NCBI GenBank assembly: GCA_030917985.1
Contig: JAUPTR010000075.1
Coordinates: 1-14,428 of the forward strand
DNA length: 14,428 nucleotides
Reading direction: 5' to 3'
Origin: Pseudomonadota bacterium
Lineage (GTDB): Bacteria > Pseudomonadota > Gammaproteobacteria > Burkholderiales > SCOH01
In this document: in pieces, positions 5,996 to 13,356 of the stretch
Numbering within the stretch: the stretch's first letter is position 1
Layout: each line of letters begins with the position of its first letter
Made by a program: the position numbers and the translations under genes
Notes under the pieces: model-generated
Database searches by the model: none
What the model saw: only the letters and a program-made list of their open reading frames with translations
What the model was told of the DNA's origin: nothing

Positions 5996-8185
5996 TCAGG
6001 CAACAGCAGCACGGATGCGGTTGATGCGCACCACCACCTGCAGTTGCCGCAAGGCTTTCATCACCCGCGCCAGATGGCTGCGATTTTCCACCTGCAGGGT
6101 GAAATTGAGCGTGGTGTAGGCTGTGCGGCCTTCTTCGTCTTCCATGTGCACGTTCTGGATGTTTGCACCATCGTCGGCAATTGCGGCAGCAATCTGTGCC
6201 AGCGCCCCGCGCTCGTGCACTGCCAGCACCTTGACGTTGACGTCAAACATGCGCTTCACCGCCTGATCCCACTGCACGTCGAGCATTTTTTCCGGATCGG
6301 GGCGGCTCTTGCGCAAGTGCGGGCAATCATGCGTGTGCACAATCAGGCCCTGCCCCTTCTTGATCAGGCCGATGATCGGATCACCGGGAATCGGACTGCA
6401 ACAGCCGGCAAACTGCACTGCCATGCCCTCGGTGCCATGAATTGTTATCGGATCAGGCTTGCGCGGTGCATCAGCAGGTTGAACTTGCCCACCCGTCGCC
6501 ACCAGACGCCGTGCCACCACCACCGGCAGGCGTTTGCCCAAGCCAATGTCAGACAGAATCTCCTGCCGCGTTTTCTCGCCGGCCTCGTCACGCAGAAAAC
6601 GTTCCCACAATGCCGCGTCGATCGGATTCGCCGGCTTCAGCGCCGCCAGGGCCTGCTGCAGCAAACGCTCGCCAAGCGCCACCGATTCTTCGTAACGCAT
6701 GGTTTTCAGATAATGGCGGATATGCGAACGCGCCTTGCCGGTGGCCACAAAATTGAGCCAGGCCGGATTGGGCTTGGAAGTGCTGGCGGTGATGATTTCC
6801 ACACGATCGCCATTGCGCAGCACGGTGCGCAATGGCATCAACTCGTAGTTAATCTTGGCAGCAATGCAGCGGTTGCCAATGTCGGTATGCACCGCATAGG
6901 CAAAGTCCACGGCAGTTGCGCCCTGCGGCAGCGACAGGATTTTGCCCTTGGGGGTGAACACATACACTTCGTCCGGAAACAGATCGACCTTGATGTGCTC
7001 CAGAAACTCGACCGAATCGCCGCTCTGCGACTGGATTTCCAGCAGGCTTTTCAGCCACTGATGGGTTTTCTGCTGTACTTCGTTGATGCTGACATTACCG
7101 GATTTGTAGATCCAGTGCGAAGCCACACCCGCTTCAGCAACCTTGTGCATTTCCTGAGTGCGGATCTGCACCTCCACCGGTGTGCCATAGGGGCCAAACA
7201 AGGTGGTATGCACCGACTGGTAGCCGTTGGCCTTGGGGATGGCGATGTAATCCTTGAACTTGCCTGGAATCGGCTTGTACAAGCCATGCAGAGCACCCAA
7301 TGTCAGGTAGCAATGCGGCACATCCTTGACGATCACGCGGAATCCGTAGATATCCAGCACTTGCGAGAAGGTGAGGTGTTTCTCCTGCATCTTCTTGTAA
7401 ATACTGAACAAATGTTTTTCGCGGCCGTTAACGTTGGCATCGATACCGGAATCCTCCAGCTTGTGGCGGATGGCATCAAGAATCTTGCCGACCACTTCGC
7501 GCCGGTTGCCCCGCGCCGCCTTGAGCGCTTTGGACAACACCAGATAGCGATGCGGGTGGACATAGCGGAAACTCAGGTCTTCCAGCTCCTGATACACCGC
7601 GTTGAGACCGATGCGGTTGGCGATCGGCGCATAGATGTCCATGGTCTCCTTGGCAATGCGCTTCTGTTTGTCTGGCGCCATCGCTTCCAGCGTCTGCATA
7701 TTGTGCATACGGTCAGCCAGTTTGATGAGGATGACGCGAATATCGCGCGCCATCGCCAGCAGCATCTTGCGGAAGTTTTCTGCCTGCGCGTCCTCCTTGG
7801 TCTGGAACTCCAGTCGCTCCAGTTTTGATAAACCATCCACCAGCTCCGCCACGGGCTTGCCGAACTGCTCTGCCAGCTCCAGCTTGGTGACTCCGGAATC
7901 TTCCATCACATCGTGCAGCAAGGCGGCAATCAGCGCCTGATGATCCATGAACCAGTCAGCGAGAATCGACGCAACAGCAACCGGATGGGTGATGTAGGGC
8001 TCGCCACTCTTGCGGAATTGCCCTTCATGCGCCCGCTCGCCAAAACGATAAGCAGTCTTGATCAGATCAACATCATCTAGTTCCAGATAGGTGGCAACCT
8101 TGTCGAACAAGGCTTGCGCCGCCGGCAGAATTGGCGGTAACGGAGAGGAAACCTGACAGGAGGGGGAGGCAGAGGCACCAAGCAT
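5996..8185 (-). CDS. spoT: Bifunctional (p)ppGpp synthetase/hydrolase, RelA/SpoT family
   Basis: This 729-residue long-form RSH protein controls the stringent-response alarmone. Domains in order are the HD hydrolase (about 40-190, with H67, H91-D92 and E95-D96 in HDVMED intact), the synthetase (about 250-360, GREKHLFSIYKK, DIYGFRV, KDYIAIPKANGYQSVHTT and VEVQIRT), TGS (about 404-465), a conserved helical/CC region (CCSPIPGD near 595-602) and a C-terminal ACT domain (about 645-729). The synthetase motif before DYIA is KFKD, the basic SpoT/Rel-like type rather than the acidic ExDD of RelA, which with the intact HD site predicts both activities. It lies 114 bases after rpoZ in the same direction, the classic rpoZ-spoT order. 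The ribosome site before ATG 8185 is weak. Confidence 0.96.
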   Translation of the reverse strand: MLGASASPSCQVSSPLPPILPAAQALFDKVATYLELDDVDLIKTAYRFGERAHEGQFRKSGEPYITHPVAVASILADWFMDHQALIAALLHDVMEDSGVTKLELAEQFGKPVAELVDGLSKLERLEFQTKEDAQAENFRKMLLAMARDIRVILIKLADRMHNMQTLEAMAPDKQKRIAKETMDIYAPIANRIGLNAVYQELEDLSFRYVHPHRYLVLSKALKAARGNRREVVGKILDAIRHKLEDSGIDANVNGREKHLFSIYKKMQEKHLTFSQVLDIYGFRVIVKDVPHCYLTLGALHGLYKPIPGKFKDYIAIPKANGYQSVHTTLFGPYGTPVEVQIRTQEMHKVAEAGVASHWIYKSGNVSINEVQQKTHQWLKSLLEIQSQSGDSVEFLEHIKVDLFPDEVYVFTPKGKILSLPQGATAVDFAYAVHTDIGNRCIAAKINYELMPLRTVLRNGDRVEIITASTSKPNPAWLNFVATGKARSHIRHYLKTMRYEESVALGERLLQQALAALKPANPIDAALWERFLRDEAGEKTRQEILSDIGLGKRLPVVVARRLVATGGQVQPADAPRKPDPITIHGTEGMAVQFAGCCSPIPGDPIIGLIKKGQGLIVHTHDCPHLRKSRPDPEKMLDVQWDQAVKRMFDVNVKVLAVHERGALAQIAAAIADDGANIQNVHMEDEEGRTAYTTLNFTLQVENRSHLARVMKALRQLQVVVRINRIRAAVA

Positions 8186-8299
8186 GGTCTACATCCAACA
8201 GGAATTGGTCGTATGCAACATGATCGCCGCCAATTGCGGCATCACTTGCGCCACACCACGACCAACGGCGCAACGCAAGCGGCAGCAGTCAATCGCGAA

Positions 8300-8506
8300 T
8301 CAAGCCTGACCGCGGTTGAGGATTTCCAGACCAACGTAGCCGGCAGCAATTTCACGCAGCGCAGTCACAGTGTACTTGTCTTTACCGGCATCCACATACG
8401 GCGTGGCACCGTTAGCCAGCTGGCGAGCACGATAAGTTGCAGCCAGAGTCAGATCGAAGCGGTTGGAAATCTTGTGCAGACACTCATCTACAGTAATACG
8501 AGCCAT
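8300..8506 (-). CDS. rpoZ: DNA-directed RNA polymerase omega subunit
   Basis: The 68-residue product begins MARITVDECLHKISNRFDL and continues with the helix containing YRARQL and the ALREIAAG block, all diagnostic of omega. Omega helps beta-prime assembly and forms part of one ppGpp site on RNA polymerase. ATG 8506 is chosen over an in-frame start 10 codons upstream because homologues begin MARITV and GAGAGG lies about 6 bases before it. It sits between gmk (66-base gap) and spoT, so the polymerase subunit that senses ppGpp is encoded next to the enzyme that makes it. Confidence 0.97.
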   Translation of the reverse strand: MARITVDECLHKISNRFDLTLAATYRARQLANGATPYVDAGKDKYTVTALREIAAGYVGLEILNRGQA

Positions 8507-8553
8507 GATATACCTCTCAAAAATGGAAAACAGCAAGTCTGCATCACAGGCCT

Positions 8554-8570
8554 GCCGGAATGAATCCGGC
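8554..8570 (-). other. Hairpin between gmk and rpoZ
   Basis: GCCGGA (8554-8559) and TCCGGC (8565-8570) enclose a 5-base loop three bases after the gmk stop. No U-run follows on the - strand, so it is not a full terminator. It could stabilise the gmk mRNA 3' end or mark a processing point within the operon. Confidence 0.4.
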
Positions 8571-8572
8571 GC

Positions 8573-9187
8573 TCAGCCTTTCAGGGCTGAAAACAACGCC
8601 GCATATTTGGCACTCTGCCGGGCGATCCCCAGACGCGGAGCGCGGACCAGGCTGATCAGATCCTTGATTGCCTCGTCCATCACTTCATTGACAATGACAA
8701 AATCGAATTCGTCCACATGGGTGATCTCTTCCCGCGCCGACGCCATGCGTTTGGAGATGGATTCCTCGCTATCGGTGCCGCGGCCACGCAAACGCTGCTC
8801 CAGCGCCTGCAGCGAAGGAGGCAAGATGAACACCCCAATCGCCTGCGGAAACAGCTTACGCACCTGTTGCGCCCCCTGCCAGTCGATTTCCAGCAGAATG
8901 TCGTTGCCGGCGTCCAGTTGCTGCTGAATCCACAGCTGCGAGGTGCCATAGAAATTGCCATAAACTTCGGCACTTTCCAGAAACTCACTGCGCTGCAGCA
9001 TAGCGATAAACGCTTCGCGGCTGACAAAATGGTAATTTATACCGTCGATTTCGCCTTCGCGCGGCGCCCGTGTGGTGTAAGAAACCGACAGCTTGATTTG
9101 TTGATCGGCAGCGAGCAAAGCCGCTACCAGAGTGGTTTTACCCGCGCCGGACGGCGCCGTAACCACAAAAATGTTTCCCTGTTGCAT
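8573..9187 (-). CDS. gmk: Guanylate kinase
   Basis: This 204-residue cytoplasmic enzyme phosphorylates GMP to GDP with ATP. The P-loop APSGAGKTT is at 11-19. The GMP-binding region shows SVSYTTRAPREGE (34-46), GINYHFVS (49-56) and EVYGNFYGT (74-82), and the lid region has RLRGRGTDSEESI (132-144). ATG 9187 is preferred by homology (MQQGNIFVVTAPSG); an in-frame TTG 12 codons upstream gives a non-homologous extension. The ribosome site is weak. The gene lies 109 bases after yicC. In some bacteria (p)ppGpp inhibits guanylate kinase, which makes the proximity to spoT notable, but regulation here is inference. Confidence 0.97.
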   Translation of the reverse strand: MQQGNIFVVTAPSGAGKTTLVAALLAADQQIKLSVSYTTRAPREGEIDGINYHFVSREAFIAMLQRSEFLESAEVYGNFYGTSQLWIQQQLDAGNDILLEIDWQGAQQVRKLFPQAIGVFILPPSLQALEQRLRGRGTDSEESISKRMASAREEITHVDEFDFVIVNEVMDEAIKDLISLVRAPRLGIARQSAKYAALFSALKG

Positions 9188-9275
9188 AGTCCAGCCGTAC
9201 TCTGCCCCAAACGGGCAACGCAAAGCGGAAGATTACCATATCCGCCAGCGTTTATTAAGGAACTCTGACATTGGC

Positions 9276-9290
9276 TGCCAGACCCTGGCA
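9276..9290 (-). other. Short hairpin just after yicC
   Basis: TGCCAG (9276-9281) and CTGGCA (9285-9290) form a tight 3-base-loop hairpin 7 bases past the yicC stop. It lacks a T-run on the - strand. The remaining 85 bases up to gmk contain no promoter I would defend, so yicC and gmk may be co-transcribed across this structure. Confidence 0.35.
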
Positions 9291-9296
9291 ACTTGA

Positions 9297-10163
9297 TTAC
9301 TCAATATTCTGGATCTGCTCACGAATCTGCTCGATCAACACTTTCAGCTCCATCGCTGTCTGCGAAACTTCGCTCGACACCGATTTGGAACCCAGCGTAT
9401 TCGCCTCACGGTTCAACTCCTGCAGCAGGAAGTCGAGGCGCTTGCCAACAGCACCGCCAGTTTTGACAATACGGCGCAACTCGGCCATGTGGGTCTGCAG
9501 ACGTCCGATTTCCTCGTCGACATCGATTTTCTGTGCAAACAAGGCGAATTCCTGGCGCAGACGGTCGTCTTCGGTGTTGAGCATCGCGTCTTTCAGGCGC
9601 AGTGTCAGTTTTTCCTGATAGGCAGCCACCAGCGCCGGGATTTTCGGCTTGACGGTTTCCACCAGCGCTTCCATCGAAATCACGCGATCCAGAATCAATG
9701 CCACCAGCTTTTCGCCCTCGCGGCGGCGCGTTGCGGTGAAGTCGTCCAGCGCCTGACGCAATAACTCCAGCGCAATCTGCTGCAACGTTTCGCCGGAGAC
9801 TTCCTGCGTTTGCAGAATACCGGGCCAGCGCAGAATTTCGCCAATTTTCAGCTCGCCAACTTCGGGACGGATGGCCCTGACAGATTCGGATACGGCAAAC
9901 AGCTGGCCGATCATATCCATATTCAGCTGCAACGAAGTTTGCGCCTCAGCTGGACGATTAAAGGAAATCCTTACCTCGACCTTGCCACGGCTCAGTCGAC
10001 TGGCAATCAATTCACGACATTGTGGTTCGATGGCGCGCACTTCATCCGGAGAACGGAACATCACCTCCAGATAACGATGGTTCACCGCACGCATCTCCAA
10101 CACCAGCGATGCGCCCTGCAATTCACGGCTGGCATTGGCGTAGCCAGTCATACTGCTTATCAT
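9297..10163 (-). CDS. yicC: YicC/YloC-family endoribonuclease
   Basis: This 288-residue protein opens with the family hallmark MISSMTGYA, followed by EMRAVNHRYLEV (38-49 from an upstream start, about 23-34 here), SRGKVEV, and a C-terminal DUF1732 segment with DVDEEIGRL, ELRRI, GKRLDFLLQELNREANTLGSK. YicC and B. subtilis YloC have been reported as endoribonucleases involved in RNA decay; the family has also been linked to stationary-phase survival. ATG 10163 is chosen because AAGGGAG lies about 7 bases upstream and homologues start MI.SMTG; the frame stays open further up without homology. It is first in the leftward yicC, gmk, rpoZ, spoT block. Confidence 0.93.
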   Translation of the reverse strand: MISSMTGYANASRELQGASLVLEMRAVNHRYLEVMFRSPDEVRAIEPQCRELIASRLSRGKVEVRISFNRPAEAQTSLQLNMDMIGQLFAVSESVRAIRPEVGELKIGEILRWPGILQTQEVSGETLQQIALELLRQALDDFTATRRREGEKLVALILDRVISMEALVETVKPKIPALVAAYQEKLTLRLKDAMLNTEDDRLRQEFALFAQKIDVDEEIGRLQTHMAELRRIVKTGGAVGKRLDFLLQELNREANTLGSKSVSSEVSQTAMELKVLIEQIREQIQNIE

Positions 10164-10416
10164 TAACCTACTCCCTTGATGGAATTCCCCAGCGATTAGC
10201 CGCTCCACATCCGCTGACCAATGCTCTATATTAGAGACAGCTGATTGGCGCCTTTACTTCGGCACCGATTGAAACCACAATAAACGTGGATAGACTCAAC
10301 AAGTATAAACCATGAGCAACAGGCTATCTGCGCCAGTCGTGATTTGTTGCGGCGCCAAAGCGTAACAAACTTCGCCCGGTGTGCCCCTTTAGCCCTCAGG
10401 AACAGAATAAAGATCC
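10164..10416. promoter_or_regulatory. Divergent intergenic region between yicC and the protein kinase gene
   Basis: These 253 bases must hold the promoters of both the leftward yicC block and the rightward kinase gene. I see a 13-base near-palindrome CTCTATATTAGAG (10224-10236), which could be an operator or part of a -10 region on either strand, and a small hairpin CCAC-N7-GTGG near 10275-10290. A TATAAA lies at about 10304, but no matching -35 is visible at 16-18 bases. No RNA gene or good small ORF is apparent. Confidence 0.4.
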
Positions 10417-11358
10417 ATGTCGAGCCAAACCAATCTTGCCCTGCCCCGCGGCTATCAGCTGCTGAACTACACGGTGGTGAAACAACTGAGCGCCGGCGGC
10501 TTCAGCATTGTCTACCTGGCTCAGGATGAAAACGACAAGCCGGTGGCGATCAAGGAATACCTGCCGAATTCGCTGGCATTGCGCCAGGATGGCGACAAGG
10601 TAGTGGCAACCTCACCGGAAAAAATGGCCACCTTCAAATTCGGTCTGAAGTGTTTTTTTGAAGAAGGCAAAACCCTGGCGCATATCCAACATCCAAATGT
10701 GGTGCGCGTGTTGAATTTTTTTCGTGCCAACGAAACCGTCTACATGGTGATGGAATACGAGCGCGGCCGGACTTTGCAGCGAGAAATCCAGCTCCATGGA
10801 TCGGTACGGGAAGACATCATCCGCCACGTTTTTCATCACATGCTCAATGGCTTGCGCGAGGTTCACCTGCACAAACTGCTGCATCTCGATATCAAGCCAG
10901 CCAATATCTATATCCGTCGTGACAGCTCGCCCGTTCTGCTGGATTTTGGTTCGGCACGCCAGACGCTGACCAGTGAAGTCAAACGTTTTACGCCCATGTA
11001 CACCCCTGGATTTGCCGCACCAGAGCAATACAAAGGCCGCGAAAACCTTGGCCCCTGGACCGACATATACAGTATTGGCGCCAGCATTTTTGCCTGTATG
11101 GCGGGCTTCGCACCACAAGCGGCAGATGCACGCCTAGAAGATGACCGACTGGTATCGGCAAAAAAGCTCTGGAGCGGCAAATATTCCAACGAACTTCTGG
11201 AAATTGTCGACTGGTGCCTGCATATGAACTATCTGGATCGACCACAAAGCGTACACTCACTGCAGAAAGCGCTGTCGCCCAAAGTACCCGAGATTGCCCC
11301 CAAGGCCTCGATGCTCGACAATCTGAAAAAGTCGCTGGCCCGCATTCGTATGCGTTGA
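10417..11358 (+). CDS. Single-domain Ser/Thr protein kinase (Hanks type, HLD catalytic loop)
   Basis: This 313-residue protein is almost entirely a protein kinase domain (about 18-285). It shows a glycine-rich loop LSAGGFSIVY (24-33), catalytic lysine in VAIKEY (K46), a Glu in FFEEGKTL (82-83) for the ion pair, catalytic loop HLDIKPANI (156-164), DFG (176-178) and APE (201-203). The Arg of the usual HRD is Leu here, so it is a non-RD kinase. There is no transmembrane segment, PASTA domain or repeat; the tail (286-313) is short, with a basic end. It is probably a cytoplasmic kinase. ATG 10417 is the first start after an in-frame TAA (10408-10410); its Shine-Dalgarno is poor. The next gene encodes a PP2C phosphatase, a natural antagonist. 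Targets are unknown. Confidence 0.93.
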   Translation: MSSQTNLALPRGYQLLNYTVVKQLSAGGFSIVYLAQDENDKPVAIKEYLPNSLALRQDGDKVVATSPEKMATFKFGLKCFFEEGKTLAHIQHPNVVRVLNFFRANETVYMVMEYERGRTLQREIQLHGSVREDIIRHVFHHMLNGLREVHLHKLLHLDIKPANIYIRRDSSPVLLDFGSARQTLTSEVKRFTPMYTPGFAAPEQYKGRENLGPWTDIYSIGASIFACMAGFAPQAADARLEDDRLVSAKKLWSGKYSNELLEIVDWCLHMNYLDRPQSVHSLQKALSPKVPEIAPKASMLDNLKKSLARIRMR

Positions 11359-11368
11359 AATAAAACAC

Positions 11369-11397
11369 CTGTCAGTGTGGCATCAATCCAGTATAAT
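11369..11397 (+). promoter_or_regulatory. Sigma-70 promoter of the PP2C phosphatase gene
   Basis: CTGTCA (11369-11374, four of six consensus bases) and a perfect TATAAT (11392-11397) are separated by 17 bases. The promoter lies just after the kinase stop, giving a leader of about 38 bases. It implies that the phosphatase can be made independently of the kinase. Confidence 0.65.
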
Positions 11398-11441
11398 TAT
11401 TCCGTTTTCATAAATTCGACCGAATCACGAGCGGCACCAGC

Positions 11442-12365
11442 ATGAAATTTTCGATTTACCAGGAAAGCCGTCGCGGCGGTCGCAAATACAATCAGGATCG
11501 GGTAGGTTACTCCTACAGCCGCGACTCGCTGATGCTGGTGGTGGCAGACGGCATGGGCGGGCACCTGCATGGCGAGGTCGCCGCGCAGATCACCGTTGAA
11601 CTGCTGGCAGAGTTGTTTCAGAAAAAGGCCAAACCGGTCATCAGCTCTCCAGGCAGCTTCCTGACCGACTCTTTAAACAAGGCGCACGACGCCATTCTTG
11701 CCTATTCCAACAATCACAACCTGCTGGAAACGCCGCGCACCACCTGCGTTGCATGCCTGATTCAGGACGGCATGGCTTACTGGGCACATGTGGGCGATTC
11801 ACGCCTTTATCTGGTACGTAAAGGGCAACTGATCGCACAGACCAAGGATCACTCCAAGGTTCAGCAAATGGTCGACAGCGGCGTGCTGACCGAAGCCGAA
11901 GCGCAGGTCCATCCGGAACGCAACAAGATCTATAACTGCCTGGGCGGCCTGCACCCGCCAGAAGTAGAGCTGGGCGGCAAGACCGCATTACATGAAAACG
12001 ACTCGGTATTACTCAGCAGCGACGGTTTCTGGGGTCCCTTGAACATAGACGAAGTCTGCGGCTATCTTGGCAATTACCCGGCAATGTATGCCCTGCCGCA
12101 ATTGATGGACCAGGCCGAGTTGCGCGCAGGCAAACACAGTGACAACCTGTCGGTGCTGGGCATCACTTGGCTGGAAGAAGACACCGCGGCAGACGATGGA
12201 CCGACCACCATCCAGACCAAGACCATGCCGCTGGACAGCTTTACCACCAAATTGAAGGAACTGGACGCGGAACAGATACTCAAAGGGGACCGCGACGTGA
12301 CCGAAATGGATATCGAAGCAGCGATTGCAGAAATCAAGTCCACCATCGAGAAGTATTCGAAGTAG
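11442..12365 (+). CDS. PP2C-type Ser/Thr protein phosphatase
   Basis: This 307-residue PPM-family phosphatase carries the metal-binding motifs NQDR (17-20), VADGMGGH (34-41), GDSRLY (118-123), SSDGFW (192-197) and SDNLSV (233-238), all intact, so a Mn/Mg-dependent phosphatase is expected. The catalytic domain ends near residue 243. A 64-residue tail follows, rich in Asp, Glu, Thr and Lys and ending in probable helix (DVTEMDIEAAIAEIKSTIEK), which the core fold does not need. No signal peptide or membrane segment is present. ATG 11442 is preceded by a weak GAGCGG site. Next to the kinase gene it probably reverses kinase phosphorylation, perhaps including kinase autophosphorylation. It has its own promoter and terminator. 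Confidence 0.93.
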   Translation: MKFSIYQESRRGGRKYNQDRVGYSYSRDSLMLVVADGMGGHLHGEVAAQITVELLAELFQKKAKPVISSPGSFLTDSLNKAHDAILAYSNNHNLLETPRTTCVACLIQDGMAYWAHVGDSRLYLVRKGQLIAQTKDHSKVQQMVDSGVLTEAEAQVHPERNKIYNCLGGLHPPEVELGGKTALHENDSVLLSSDGFWGPLNIDEVCGYLGNYPAMYALPQLMDQAELRAGKHSDNLSVLGITWLEEDTAADDGPTTIQTKTMPLDSFTTKLKELDAEQILKGDRDVTEMDIEAAIAEIKSTIEKYSK

Positions 12366-12389
12366 AATTGCCGGACTAACCTCAAGCAC

Positions 12390-12421
12390 ACGCCAGCACT
12401 GCAAGCTGGCGTTGTTATTTC
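12390..12421 (+). terminator. Intrinsic terminator after the phosphatase gene
   Basis: ACGCCAGC (12390-12397) pairs perfectly with GCTGGCGT (12405-12412) around a 7-base loop, followed by the T-rich TTGTTATTT. It lies 25 bases after the phosphatase stop and 24 before rph, so it probably ends the kinase/phosphatase transcript at least partly. The T-run is interrupted, so some read-through into rph is likely. Confidence 0.7.
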
Positions 12422-12444
12422 CAGCACAGCAACAGGAATTCAGC

Positions 12445-13161
12445 ATGCGCCCAAGCCAACGTCAGCCAGATCAATTGCGTCACGTTCATCTTACCCGCCG
12501 CTACACCAAACACGCAGAAGGTTCGGTGCTGGTTGAGTTTGGCGACACCAAAGTCATTTGCACTGTCAGCATTGAAGAAAGCGTTCCGCCGTTCCTGCGC
12601 GAAAAGAACCAGGGCTGGATCACAGCCGAATATGGCATGCTCCCGCGCTCCACCGGATCGCGCATGCGCCGGGAATCGTCTGCCGGAAAACAATCTGGCC
12701 GCACACAGGAAATCCAGCGACTGATCGGCCGCTCGCTACGCGCCGTGGTGGATATGGAAAAGCTGGGTGCACGCACCTTGCAGATTGACTGCGACGTAAT
12801 TCAGGCCGATGGCGGTACCCGCACCGCAAGTATTACCGGCGCATTCGTCGCCCTGTACGATGCATTAACCGGCCTGCAAGCAGCCGGAAAACTCGCCCAA
12901 TGGCCGCTGCGAGACTTTGTCGCAGCCATCTCGGTTGGCGTCTACAATGGCGTGCCGGTGCTGGACCTGGATTACGACGAGGATTCGGCTTGCGAGACCG
13001 ATATGAACGTTGTGATGACGGGCGATGGCAACTTTGTCGAAATTCAGGGCACGGCAGAAGGCGCGCCATTCAGCCGAATGGAAATGAACAACATGCTGGA
13101 TCTGGCACAAGCAGGCATTACCCGCCTGATCGACATCCAGAAAGCCGCACTCGGCGTATAA
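12445..13161 (+). CDS. rph: Ribonuclease PH
   Basis: This 238-residue phosphorolytic 3'-5' exoribonuclease trims tRNA precursors and other RNAs with phosphate. Family motifs seen are MRPSQRQPDQLR (1-12), VEFGDTKVICT (30-40), GWITAEYGMLPRST (57-70), SGRTQEIQRLIGRSLR (84-99), the phosphate-binding GGTR (123-126) and DLDYDEDSACETDMN (174-188). All are intact and the length is normal. ATG 12445 is chosen over an in-frame ATG at 12325 because CAGGAATT lies just upstream, homologues start at MRPS, and the earlier start would overlap the phosphatase gene and its terminator. No separate promoter is obvious, so it may depend on read-through from the phosphatase promoter. rdgB, often found just after rph, is absent here. 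Confidence 0.97.
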   Translation: MRPSQRQPDQLRHVHLTRRYTKHAEGSVLVEFGDTKVICTVSIEESVPPFLREKNQGWITAEYGMLPRSTGSRMRRESSAGKQSGRTQEIQRLIGRSLRAVVDMEKLGARTLQIDCDVIQADGGTRTASITGAFVALYDALTGLQAAGKLAQWPLRDFVAAISVGVYNGVPVLDLDYDEDSACETDMNVVMTGDGNFVEIQGTAEGAPFSRMEMNNMLDLAQAGITRLIDIQKAALGV

Positions 13162-13356
13162 GCCCTGCAGGCACGCTGATTTCTCGACAAGCCGGATAAA
13201 TGCGGTGCGCTGAGTATTGCATGGCCACACCACTTGCCAATTGCCCGATCAGACGGGACATATCTTTACCCAGGCGGGTCTACGCACGCTTCGTGCGCGA
13301 AACAGATCCAGGCAGAGCAACGCGGAGTTCACCGCGTTACTCGCTTGCGGACAACC
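13162..13356. other. Hairpin-rich gap between convergent rph and CDF genes
   Basis: No gene is recognised. Three stem-loops are present: CGCACG/CGTGCG (13283-13297), AACGCGG/CCGCGTT (13319-13338) and GGACAACC/GGTTGTCC (13349-13372). The last spans the CDF stop codon and is followed on the + strand by ATATTTTT, so it may be a weak terminator for rph. The others lack T-runs. Short open frames here have no ribosome sites and no familiar sequence. Confidence 0.45.

Noticed and set aside
5981..7828. 615-codon open frame on the + strand opposite spoT
   Set aside because: It is antisense to a full RSH protein with all motifs, rich in His, Gln and Arg, has no ribosome site and no recognisable domain. 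GC-rich coding DNA often keeps the opposite frame open.
12325..12444. Upstream ATG start for rph
   Set aside because: It overlaps the phosphatase 3' end and a terminator hairpin; RNase PH homologues begin at MRPSQR, preceded by CAGGAATT.
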